Below are positions 1 to 7,788 of a stretch of 64,000 bases of DNA, in pieces (the stretch's first letter is position 1; each line of letters opens with the position of its first letter). A program made the translations under genes and the position numbers. The stretch is from contig CAWFHN010000013.1 of assembly GCA_963815665.1 (NCBI GenBank), forward strand, positions 372,001 through 436,000, in the 5' to 3' direction. This DNA is from DASUPK01 sp963815665 (GTDB lineage Bacteria; Actinomycetota; Thermoleophilia; Solirubrobacterales; 70-9). Under the pieces are notes generated by a model. The model was not told the origin of the DNA. It saw nothing but the letters and a program-made list of their open reading frames with translations, and did no database searches.

Positions 1-1
1 C

Positions 2-169
2 CCGCAGGCGGTCTACTTCGGGATGAAGTCCGGGTTCATCCCGAAGGAGAAGGCGCCCGACGAGGTGATCGCCGACACCGAGCGCGGCGGCGAGCTGCCG
101 CCGGAGGACGAGCCGGACGAGGGCGCCGCGACCGGGTCGCAGGCCGGCGACGAAGTGGTCAGCGCGTAG
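2..169 (+). CDS. C-terminal fragment of an unknown protein
   Basis: An open frame runs in from the left edge and stops at TAG 167-169. Only about 55 residues are visible. The first part reads like the end of a folded domain (a short YFGMKSGFIPKE stretch), and the last 35 residues are a low-complexity acidic tail rich in Glu, Asp, Gly and Ala. No family can be named. The next gene starts 12 bases downstream, so the two may be co-transcribed. Confidence 0.5.
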   Translation, partial: PQAVYFGMKSGFIPKEKAPDEVIADTERGGELPPEDEPDEGAATGSQAGDEVVSA

Positions 170-181
170 CGCCACCGACCC

Positions 182-1990
182 GTGCTCTCTACCAACGAGA
201 TCCTCACCGGGCTCGGATTGGTGGTGGTGCTTGCTATCGGCTGCCAGCTGTTGGCCGCGCGCCTGCGGCTGCCGGCGATCGTCCTGCTGCTCCCGGCCGG
301 CTTCATCGCCGGCATCGTCACCAGCGACGTCGATCCCACCAAGCTCCTGGGTGGCGCCTTCCAGCCGTTCGTCTCGCTCGGCGTGGGCCTGATCCTCTTC
401 GAGGCCGGCCTGCGGCTCCGCCTCCACGAGCTCGGCGGCGGGATCCGGAGCGTCGTAGTGAGGCTGATCTCGGTAGGCACGATCGTGACGCTGGCCGGGA
501 TCACGGTGGCGGTCGAGCTGATCTTCGGGCTCAGCTGGGGGGTCTCGGTCGTCACCGGCGCGATCCTGGTCGTCTCAGGACCGACGGTCGTCCTGCCCCT
601 GCTCGCCTACGTGCGACCCAGCGGGACCGTGCGCTCGGTCCTCAAGTGGGAGGGGACGCTGATCGACCCGATCGGAGCCCTGGTCGGGGTGGTCGCCTTC
701 TCGGCCGTCAAGGCGGGCGCGGGCGGAGACCGGCCCTTCCATCCGGGCGCGCTGGCGGGCCACCTGGCGGCCGGGCTGCTCGTGGGCATCGCGGCCACGG
801 CGGTTCTCTGGCTGCTGTTGCGCGGGCTGCAGCGAACCACCCCGCGGCAGGCCATACCGGCGGCCCTGATGTGCGTCACAGGAGCGCTCGTCGCCGGCGA
901 TCTGATCCGGGAGGACGCCGGCTTCGTGGCGACGACGACGATGGGCATCGCGCTGGCGAACCAGCGCCGCCTCGACGTCTCGCGGATCCTCGAGTTCCAC
1001 GGCACCGTGGTCAATCTGCTGATCGGCATCCTCTTCGTGCTGCTCTCCGCCTCCGTCAGCCCGTCGCAGCTCAACGGGCTGCTTGGCGAGAGCCTGGCGC
1101 TGATCGGGATCATGGTGCTCGTTCTGCGGCCGCTCGACGTGGCGATCTCGACCTGGGGGTCTCCCCTGACGCGAGCCGAGCGCGCCTTCGCCGCCTGGAT
1201 GGCTCCCCGCGGCATCGTCGCGGCGGCCACCGCCTCAGCTTTCGGGCTGGAGCTGACCAGTGCCGGGGTGAGCGGGGCGGACAAGATCCTGCCGATCGCC
1301 TTCGTGGTGATCTTCGGAACGGTGGTGATCTACGGCCTGACCGCGGCGCCGCTGGCACGGCTGCTGGGCATCGCCGGTGTGGCGGCCCCGGTAGTGCTGA
1401 TCGTGGGTGGGCATCCCTGGGCCCGGGCGATCTCGGAGGCGCTCAAGGAGGCGGGCGTCGGGGTGCGCATCTGGACGGGGGATCCCGAGGAGCAGCGAGC
1501 CGCGCAGGAGGCTGGTCTGAACGCCGGAAGCGCCCGCCTCGGCGTCGACCTCGAGACTCGCGAGGCGGAGCTCGAGGAGGTGAGCACGGCGCTGATCCTC
1601 ACCGGGAACGACGACTTCAACGCCCTGGCGGCGTTCGAGCTGCGCCAGGAGCTCGGCAGCACCCGGGTCTACCGGCTGGCTCCCGCGGGCCCAGGCCTCG
1701 ACCTGGTCCCCGCCTACGCGGAGGGAGGCCTGCTCTTCGACGAGCGCCTCACCTATCCGGAGCTGACCCGGCGGTTCGAGGCGGGCGCCACGGTCGTCCA
1801 GCTGCCGCCCGGGACCGATTCCGGCTCCGGCCGGCTCGGCGGTCTCGACCGGCTCTTCATCATCGATGCCGACGGTGAGGTGGCGGTCGTCACCGCCGGT
1901 GCCCGGGTCGAGCCCGGCGACGATGACCGGGTGATCTGCCTGGCCGGTCCAGGGGCGACGGAAGCCGGACTGGCCGCCGATCAGGTATGA
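182..1990 (+). CDS. Cation/proton antiporter (NhaP/CPA-type) with C-terminal TrkA-N-like domain
   Basis: This 602-residue protein has an N-terminal half made of about twelve hydrophobic segments (roughly residues 8-395). It contains a WEGTLIDP stretch at about 156-163, in the position where CPA antiporters carry their ion-binding acidic residues. From about residue 403 the sequence turns soluble with a Rossmann-like VLIVGG start and a D/E-rich domain resembling TrkA-N/RCK modules. The family exchanges Na+ or K+ for H+ across the membrane, and the cytosolic domain senses nucleotide or ions. The GTG start at 182 has no clear Shine-Dalgarno sequence, so an upstream-coupled or leaderless start is possible. 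It is a housekeeping-type neighbour and not obviously part of the aromatic pathways. Confidence 0.85.
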   Translation: MLSTNEILTGLGLVVVLAIGCQLLAARLRLPAIVLLLPAGFIAGIVTSDVDPTKLLGGAFQPFVSLGVGLILFEAGLRLRLHELGGGIRSVVVRLISVGTIVTLAGITVAVELIFGLSWGVSVVTGAILVVSGPTVVLPLLAYVRPSGTVRSVLKWEGTLIDPIGALVGVVAFSAVKAGAGGDRPFHPGALAGHLAAGLLVGIAATAVLWLLLRGLQRTTPRQAIPAALMCVTGALVAGDLIREDAGFVATTTMGIALANQRRLDVSRILEFHGTVVNLLIGILFVLLSASVSPSQLNGLLGESLALIGIMVLVLRPLDVAISTWGSPLTRAERAFAAWMAPRGIVAAATASAFGLELTSAGVSGADKILPIAFVVIFGTVVIYGLTAAPLARLLGIAGVAAPVVLIVGGHPWARAISEALKEAGVGVRIWTGDPEEQRAAQEAGLNAGSARLGVDLETREAELEEVSTALILTGNDDFNALAAFELRQELGSTRVYRLAPAGPGLDLVPAYAEGGLLFDERLTYPELTRRFEAGATVVQLPPGTDSGSGRLGGLDRLFIIDADGEVAVVTAGARVEPGDDDRVICLAGPGATEAGLAADQV

Positions 1991-2008
1991 CAATATGACC
2001 TATTGACC
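1988..2008 (+). promoter_or_regulatory. Three TGAC direct repeats with 8-base period upstream of the aldehyde dehydrogenase
   Basis: TGAC occurs at 1988, 1996 and 2004, each 8 bases apart, in the only AT-rich patch before the gene at 2055. The last ten bases, CCTATTGACC (1999-2008), recur exactly upstream of the alcohol dehydrogenase at 22726. This may be a -35 region or a regulator site. No convincing -10 is visible at 17 bases. Confidence 0.3.
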
Positions 2009-2054
2009 CGGCCCGGCTCGAGGCCGGGAGAAATTCGAGGTTGAGGAGAGAGAA

Positions 2055-3518
2055 ATGGCGGTCTCGGTGGCGGAGCAGAACCTTCTGATCGGCGGGGAGT
2101 GGGTCGATGCCAAGTCCGGCAAGGCGGTCGAGCAGACCAATCCGTACACGGATGAGACCGTCGGGCGCGCCGCGGCCGCGGGAAGCGACGATGTCGATGC
2201 CGCCGTCGAGGCGGCGCAGGGCGCGTTCGAGGCCTGGGGGTTCGGCCCTCCGGCCGCGCGCCGCGAGGTGCTGACCAAGGCGGCCGACCTGCTGCAGGAG
2301 CGCGCCGAGGAGATCTCCGGGATCGTCACCGAGGAGACCGGCGGCACCTTCGGCTGGGGGATGTTCAACTGCCAGCTCGCCAGCGGCATGCTCCGCGAAG
2401 CGGGGGCGCAGGCCTATGCCGCCGTCGGCCAGGTGATTCCCTCGGACATCCCCGGCGCCACGGCCATCGCGCGCCGCCTGCCGGCCGGAGTGGTGATCGG
2501 GATCGCTCCCTGGAACGCTCCCGTCATCCTCGGGACGCGCGCCATCGCGACGCCGCTGGCGTACGGCAACACCGTGATCCTCAAGGGCTCCGAGCTCTGC
2601 CCCCGCACTCACGCCCAGATCGTCCGCTGCGTCCAGGATGCCGGCGCGCCCGAGGGCGTCGTCAACTACCTGACCAACGATCCCGGTGACGCCGCCGAGG
2701 TGGTCGAGGCGCTGATCGCCCATCCCGGCACCCGGCGGGTCAACTTCACCGGCTCGACCAAGGTCGGAAAGATCATCGCCGAGAAGTGCGGCGCCAATCT
2801 GACCAGGTGCCTGCTCGAGCTGGGCGGAAAGGCGCCGATGATCGTGATGGCCGACGCCGATCTCGGCGAGGCGGTCAACGCCGCCAACTTCGGAGCCTTC
2901 ATGCACTCCGGGCAGATCTGCATGGCGACCGAGCGGATCATCGTCGACAGCAAGGTCGCCGGGGAGTTCACCGACGGCCTGGTCAAGAAGGCGAGCGCGA
3001 TGACGGTCGGCGACCCAAGCAACCCGGAGACGATGATCGGCCCGCTGATCAACAAGGCGTCCGTTGAGCACGTCACCGAGCTGGTCGAGGACGCGAAGGC
3101 GAAGGGCGCCGAGGTCGCGACTGGGGGCGAGGCCGAGGGCCCCTGCTTCCATCCAACCGTGCTCACCAAGGTGACGCCCGAGATGCGCGTGTACTCGGAG
3201 GAGTCGTTTGGCCCGATCGTCCCGATCCTCACCTACGACGACGTCGAGGACGCGATCGCCACCGCCAACGACACCAACTACGGGCTCTCCGGCGCGGTCT
3301 TCAGCTCCGACATCCCGACCGCGCTCGACGTCGCCCGGCGGATCGAGAGCGGAATCTGCCACGTCAACCTGTCGACCGTCCACGACGAGGCCCAGATGCC
3401 CTTCGGCGGGGTCAAGGAGTCGGGCTGGGGCCGGTTCGGGGGCAGCGCGGCGCTCGAGGAGTTCACCGACCTGCACTGGACGATGGTCATGAGCCAGCCA
3501 GGCCACTACCCGATCTAG
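2055..3518 (+). CDS. NAD(P)+-dependent aldehyde dehydrogenase, probably aromatic-aldehyde type
   Basis: A full-length 487-residue member of the aldehyde dehydrogenase superfamily. Visible hallmarks are PWN at about 152-154, the FTGST cofactor loop at 231-235, the general base Glu in LELGGK (E255), and the catalytic Cys in SGQIC (C289). The ATG start is preceded by AGGAGAG (2043-2049). Its stop overlaps the GTG start of a benzoylformate-decarboxylase-like gene (TAGTG). The likely substrate is therefore the aldehyde that enzyme would release, for example benzaldehyde or 4-hydroxybenzaldehyde, oxidised to the benzoate. The family is certain; the substrate is inferred from this translational coupling, as in mandelate pathways. 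Confidence 0.88.
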   Translation: MAVSVAEQNLLIGGEWVDAKSGKAVEQTNPYTDETVGRAAAAGSDDVDAAVEAAQGAFEAWGFGPPAARREVLTKAADLLQERAEEISGIVTEETGGTFGWGMFNCQLASGMLREAGAQAYAAVGQVIPSDIPGATAIARRLPAGVVIGIAPWNAPVILGTRAIATPLAYGNTVILKGSELCPRTHAQIVRCVQDAGAPEGVVNYLTNDPGDAAEVVEALIAHPGTRRVNFTGSTKVGKIIAEKCGANLTRCLLELGGKAPMIVMADADLGEAVNAANFGAFMHSGQICMATERIIVDSKVAGEFTDGLVKKASAMTVGDPSNPETMIGPLINKASVEHVTELVEDAKAKGAEVATGGEAEGPCFHPTVLTKVTPEMRVYSEESFGPIVPILTYDDVEDAIATANDTNYGLSGAVFSSDIPTALDVARRIESGICHVNLSTVHDEAQMPFGGVKESGWGRFGGSAALEEFTDLHWTMVMSQPGHYPI

Positions 3519-5182
3519 TGGGCGTGAAGGCCGCCCGCCGACTGATCGAGCTGGCCCAGAGCGAGGGCGCCGACCGCGTCTTCGGCAACCCGGGCACCAC
3601 CGAGCTGCCCTTCATGGACGAGCTCGCCAAGGTGCCGGGGTTTCACTACTTCCTCGGCCTGCACGAGGGCACGGCGGTCTCGATGGCGGACGGGTACGCC
3701 CGGGCCACGCGCCGCCCCGCATTCCTCAATCTGCACATCGCCGCTGGGCTGGCCCACGGGCTGGCGAACATGCTCAACGCCAGGCGGGCCCGCACGCCGA
3801 TGGTGGTCACCGTCGGCCAGCAGGACCGCCGCCACCTGATCCAGGACCCGATGCTCGGCGGCGACCTGCTGGCGCTGGCCCAGGGCGCCTTCAAGGACGC
3901 GGTCGAGGTGAACCAGGTCGAGGACCTGCCCACGCTGATCCGCCGCGCCTTCCTGCTCTCGCAGACCGCGCCGACGGGCCCGGTGATGGTCTCGATCCCG
4001 GTCGACGTGCTCGAGGAGGAGCTCGACGAGCCGCTGCCGGCGCGCACCGAAGTCCGCGGGCTGGGGGTCGCCGAGGGCGTCGAGGAGCTCGGCGAGGCAC
4101 TGCTCGGAGCCGGGGCGCCGGCGATCGTCGCCGGTGACGGCGTCGGGCGCGCGGGCGCGGTGGAGGACCTGGTCGCGCTGGCCGAGTCGCTCGGAGCAAC
4201 GGTCTTCCACGAGCCGATGTACGACGCCGTCGACTTCCCGGCGACGCATCCCCTCGCGGCCGGGATGCTCCCGCCGGTAGACGCGCTGATCGGTGAGAAG
4301 CTCGCCAAGCACGACGCCGTCTTCCTGGTCGGAAGCCACGCTTTCTCGGCCCACTACTACACCGATGCGAGCCCGATCCCGGAGCGCACGCAGATCCTCC
4401 AGCTCGACGAGGATCGTGCCGAGCTGGGCCGCAACTACCCGGCGCAAATCGCACTCCACGGCGGCATCGGGCCGACCGTCCGTGCGATCACCGGGATCGT
4501 CAGCGGCCGCTGCCCGGAGGCCGAGGCCCGCATCGAGGCGGCGAAGAAGGACCAAACGGCACCCACCAGCGCCCCCGCGTCGAACGGCGATCGCATGGAT
4601 CCCGCCGCAGCCGCCGAGGCCCTCGTCGCCGGCCTCCCCGGCGGCACCATCATGTGCGAGGAGGCGATCACAACCGGGCTCGAGGTTCGCCGCGCCTTCG
4701 CCGCCGACCGGCCGGGGAGCTACCACCACTCCGTAGGCGGGGCGCTGGGCTGGGCACTGGGCGCCGGGATCGGCGTCAAGATGGCCCGCCCCGACGACCC
4801 GGTCGTCTCCGTGGTCGGCGACGGCACCGCGATGTACACGATCCAGGGCCTCTGGTCCGCGGCGCACTACGACGTCCCGCTCGTCCTCGTGGTGATGAAC
4901 AACCGCGAGTACGCCGCCTGCAAGCGCGGGATAGACCGGGTGGTCGAGGGTGGCGGCGACAGCTACGTCGGGATGGATCTGACCGACCCCGAGATCGACT
5001 TCAGCGCCCTCGCCCGCTCCCTCGGCGTCGAGGCCCGCTCCGCGGACGGCGCCGAGGAGCTCACCGCGGCGGTCTCCGAGGCGCTGGCCTCGGGCGCGCC
5101 CACGCTGATCGACGCCGCCGTCGCCGGCACCCGCGACGGGCCCACCGGCAAGCCGGCGGAGCACTACGCCGCCGACCGCTAG
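3518..5182 (+). CDS. Thiamine-diphosphate-dependent benzoylformate decarboxylase-like enzyme
   Basis: The 554-residue protein has the three-domain layout of the pyruvate oxidase/decarboxylase family. The N-terminus carries NPGTTELPF (24-32), the cofactor-activating Glu (E50 in LHEG) and a His in NLHIAAG (H73); the last two match E47 and H70 of benzoylformate decarboxylase. The ThDP-Mg2+ motif runs from GDG (434-436) to NN (461-462). The active-site Ser of the Pseudomonas enzyme (NPGS) is Thr here, and the second catalytic His is not clearly placed. The family decarboxylates arylglyoxylates to aryl aldehydes in the cytosol. The GTG start overlaps the stop of the aldehyde dehydrogenase. An oxalyl-CoA decarboxylase or acetolactate synthase is less likely given the N-terminal motif. 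Confidence 0.8.
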   Translation: MGVKAARRLIELAQSEGADRVFGNPGTTELPFMDELAKVPGFHYFLGLHEGTAVSMADGYARATRRPAFLNLHIAAGLAHGLANMLNARRARTPMVVTVGQQDRRHLIQDPMLGGDLLALAQGAFKDAVEVNQVEDLPTLIRRAFLLSQTAPTGPVMVSIPVDVLEEELDEPLPARTEVRGLGVAEGVEELGEALLGAGAPAIVAGDGVGRAGAVEDLVALAESLGATVFHEPMYDAVDFPATHPLAAGMLPPVDALIGEKLAKHDAVFLVGSHAFSAHYYTDASPIPERTQILQLDEDRAELGRNYPAQIALHGGIGPTVRAITGIVSGRCPEAEARIEAAKKDQTAPTSAPASNGDRMDPAAAAEALVAGLPGGTIMCEEAITTGLEVRRAFAADRPGSYHHSVGGALGWALGAGIGVKMARPDDPVVSVVGDGTAMYTIQGLWSAAHYDVPLVLVVMNNREYAACKRGIDRVVEGGGDSYVGMDLTDPEIDFSALARSLGVEARSADGAEELTAAVSEALASGAPTLIDAAVAGTRDGPTGKPAEHYAADR

Positions 5183-5213
5183 GCTCCATCCGGACCCGGA
5201 CGAGGAGGACCGG

Positions 5214-6272
5214 ATGGGAGAAGGCGGGCAGCAGATGACGGCGCTGGTCGTTGAGGCCAACAACCCCATCGACAATCGCATCAAGGCCGGGAAGCACAGC
5301 CTCGGGGCGCTGCGGATCCTGATCGAGGGGCCGAATCCGATCTTCGCCGGGGGATGGTTCAAGCTTGATCGGGACCACTGGCCGGTCGCCGGCATGGAGC
5401 TGCCGGTCACGATCGACCCGGCAGACCCCGCGGGGTTCGAGGTGCTCTGGGACGCGGTGCCGAGCATCGAGCAGCGGGTCGCGGCCAACGACCCGACGCT
5501 CGCGGACCCGCTCGGGACCCGCAAGAGGACGATGGCGGCGCTGCACGCCTCGGGCATCACGCCGCACCTGCTGAGGCTCCCGGACGGGCGTCGCGTGCAG
5601 CAGGACCCGCACGGGGTCGCCCTGGCGACCGAGGCCGCCGCGCTTGCAGCGGGCGGCGACGACCAGCTGGAGGGGCTTCGGCAGTCGGTCGAGCGGGCGG
5701 CCGAGTCACCCGCCCCGAGCGGCAAGACGCGGGCCGTGGTCCTGATCGCGACCAGCGAGGTCACGGTCCGCAACACGGGCGTCGAGAACACCACCTACAC
5801 GAGGGATCGCCACGGCAGGCACGCCGCGGTGTTGGCGGTCAACCCGCCGGGGAGCGCTCCCTACGCGGTCTTCGAGCCGAAGTTCAAGCACCCCGGCGGA
5901 AAGGGCGTCGCCGGGGTGGGCCTGCCCGCCCTGGTCTCATCGACCGACGCCGCCGACGTCGAGGTCCTCTGGAAGGAGGTCCCGTCCATCAAGGAAGCGA
6001 ACCGGCAGACGGCGGCCGCCGCGACGCAGAACGCGCACAGCCTGGAGGAGTTCACCCAGGGGGTCGCATCACCCCCGCCCGCGCCCCCGGCGCAGGCCGC
6101 CCCTGGGCAGGGCGCGCCCGCGATGCCGCAGATCCCCGCCAACATGCAGGCGATGATCGCCCAGAACGCGAAGCTCGCTCTCGCCGCCACCAAGGACCCG
6201 GCGATGCGCAAGCTCCTGATCGATCAGTACCGGGCCGCCGGCATCCAGGTCGACGAGGATGAGGCCGGGTAG
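5214..6272 (+). CDS. Unknown protein with two internal repeats and a Pro/Ala linker
   Basis: This 352-residue protein is not recognised. It contains two similar modules, about residues 9-90 and 168-255. Each ends in a closely matching stretch, FEVLWDAVPSIEQR in the first and VEVLWKEVPSIKEA in the second. After the second module comes a Pro/Ala/Gln-rich linker (about 285-305) and a helical tail. No signal peptide or membrane segment is evident, so it is probably cytosolic. The ATG at 5214 has a good GAGGAGG site at 5202-5208. It lies 31 bases after the decarboxylase-like gene and is convergent with the next gene. No function is proposed. Confidence 0.75.
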   Translation: MGEGGQQMTALVVEANNPIDNRIKAGKHSLGALRILIEGPNPIFAGGWFKLDRDHWPVAGMELPVTIDPADPAGFEVLWDAVPSIEQRVAANDPTLADPLGTRKRTMAALHASGITPHLLRLPDGRRVQQDPHGVALATEAAALAAGGDDQLEGLRQSVERAAESPAPSGKTRAVVLIATSEVTVRNTGVENTTYTRDRHGRHAAVLAVNPPGSAPYAVFEPKFKHPGGKGVAGVGLPALVSSTDAADVEVLWKEVPSIKEANRQTAAAATQNAHSLEEFTQGVASPPPAPPAQAAPGQGAPAMPQIPANMQAMIAQNAKLALAATKDPAMRKLLIDQYRAAGIQVDEDEAG

Positions 6273-6284
6273 CGGCGCGGGCTC

Positions 6285-7751
6285 CTACCGCAGCGAGGTC
6301 CAGACGCTCTTCTTCTCGGTGTAGAGCTCGATCGCGTCCTTGCCCATCTCGCGGCCCCAGCCGCTCTGCTTGAAGCCGCCCCAGGGGGCGACGGCGTCGA
6401 CCGGGTTCGGCATGTTGATCCAGATCGTGCCGGCGCGGATGCCCGCGGCGAGACGGTGGGCACGGGCGACGTCGCGGGTCCAGATCGAGGCGCCGAGGCC
6501 GTACTGGGTGTCGTTCGCCCGGGCGATCAGCTCGTCCTCCGACTCGTACGGGAGGATCGAGATCACGGGGCCGAAGATCTCCTCGCGAGCGATCCTCATC
6601 TCGTCCGAGACCTCGTTGAAGACGGTCGGCTTGTAGAAGAAGCCCTTCTCCAGGTCCCCGTCGGCGCGCTCGCCGCCGGTGACGAGCTTGGCGCCCTCCT
6701 TCTCCCCGGACTCGACGTAGCCGTGGACGCGGTTCAGGTGCTCCTCGCTGACCAGCGGCCCGAGCTCGGTCGACTCCTCGATGCCGGGGCCGAGCTTCAT
6801 CGACTCGGCCGCGCCCGCGGCCTTCTCCGCGAACTCGTCGGCCCGCTTGGCGTCGACGAAGAAGCGCGCGTAGGCGACGCAGACCTGCCCGGCGTTGAGA
6901 AAGGCGCCCTGCAGGTTGCCTCCAACCGCCGCGTCGATGTCGGCGTCCTCCAGGATCACGGTCGGCGCCTTGCCGCCCAGCTCGAGGCTGACCCGCTTCA
7001 GGTTGCCGGCCGAGGCGCGAACGATCTCGCGGCCGACCTCGGTCGAGCCGGTGAAGGAGATCTTGTCGACGCCGTCGTGGTTGGCGAGGGCCTGCCCGAC
7101 CGCGGGGCCGCCCGTAACGACGTTGAGCACGCCATCGGGGATGCCCGCCTCCTGGATCAGCTCGGCCAGGCGGAGCGTCGTCAGGGAGGCCTGCTCGGCG
7201 GGCTTGACCACGGCGGTGTTGCCGCAGGCGAGCGCCGGGGCGATCTTCCAGCTGGCGATGTTGGTCGGGAAGTTCCAGGGGATGATCAGCGCGCAGACGC
7301 CGATCGGCTCGCGCAGCGTGTAGTGGAAGACCCCCGGGATCGAGACGGGCGGCGTCTCGCCCTCGATCTTCGTCACCCAGCCCGCGTAGTAGCGGAAGTG
7401 CTCGGCCACGCCGGGGATGACGACCTGGGAGACGCCGATCGGCTTGCCCTGGTCGCGGGTCTCGAGCTCGACCAGCTCGGCCATGTTCTCGTCGATCAGC
7501 TCGCCGGCCCGCCAGAGCAGCTTGGCGCGGGCGGCCGCGGGCAGCGCCCTCCATTCGTCGGCCTCGAAGGCGGCGCGGGCGGCGTCCGCCGCCGCGTCGA
7601 CGTCCTTCGCCGTTCCCTCGGGGACCGTGGCGTGCGCCTCCCCCGTCGCCGGATCGAGGCTCTCGAACGTCTTCCCGTCCGAGGACCCCTGCCAGGAGCC
7701 TCCGATCAGCATTTGCTTCTCATCCACCTTGCCCTCGGTTGCCGTCGCCAT
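6285..7751 (-). CDS. Aldehyde dehydrogenase (betaine/phenylacetaldehyde dehydrogenase-like)
   Basis: A complete 488-residue NAD(P)+-dependent aldehyde dehydrogenase. It shows PWNFP at about 158-162, FTGSTEVG near 233-240, the Glu base in LELGGK (E258) and the catalytic nucleophile in NAGQVC (C291). The C-terminal WGGFKQSGWGREMG signature is intact. It is encoded 37 bases downstream of a GMC alcohol oxidoreductase on the same strand. The pair could oxidise an alcohol to an aldehyde and then to the acid, but the substrate cannot be read from sequence. The ATG start follows a GGAAGGAG-like site. Paralogues at 2055 and 29529 are clearly different proteins. Confidence 0.88.
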   Translation of the reverse strand: MATATEGKVDEKQMLIGGSWQGSSDGKTFESLDPATGEAHATVPEGTAKDVDAAADAARAAFEADEWRALPAAARAKLLWRAGELIDENMAELVELETRDQGKPIGVSQVVIPGVAEHFRYYAGWVTKIEGETPPVSIPGVFHYTLREPIGVCALIIPWNFPTNIASWKIAPALACGNTAVVKPAEQASLTTLRLAELIQEAGIPDGVLNVVTGGPAVGQALANHDGVDKISFTGSTEVGREIVRASAGNLKRVSLELGGKAPTVILEDADIDAAVGGNLQGAFLNAGQVCVAYARFFVDAKRADEFAEKAAGAAESMKLGPGIEESTELGPLVSEEHLNRVHGYVESGEKEGAKLVTGGERADGDLEKGFFYKPTVFNEVSDEMRIAREEIFGPVISILPYESEDELIARANDTQYGLGASIWTRDVARAHRLAAGIRAGTIWINMPNPVDAVAPWGGFKQSGWGREMGKDAIELYTEKKSVWTSLR

Positions 7752-7788
7752 CGCTAACTCCTTCCGCTCGTCGAAGTTCCTCGCCTGT

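Noticed and set aside
3515..5794. Long open frame on the minus strand opposite the decarboxylase-like gene
   Set aside because: It is antisense to well-conserved enzymes, has Arg/Gly/Asp-biased composition and no family motif. Such frames are an effect of very high GC content.
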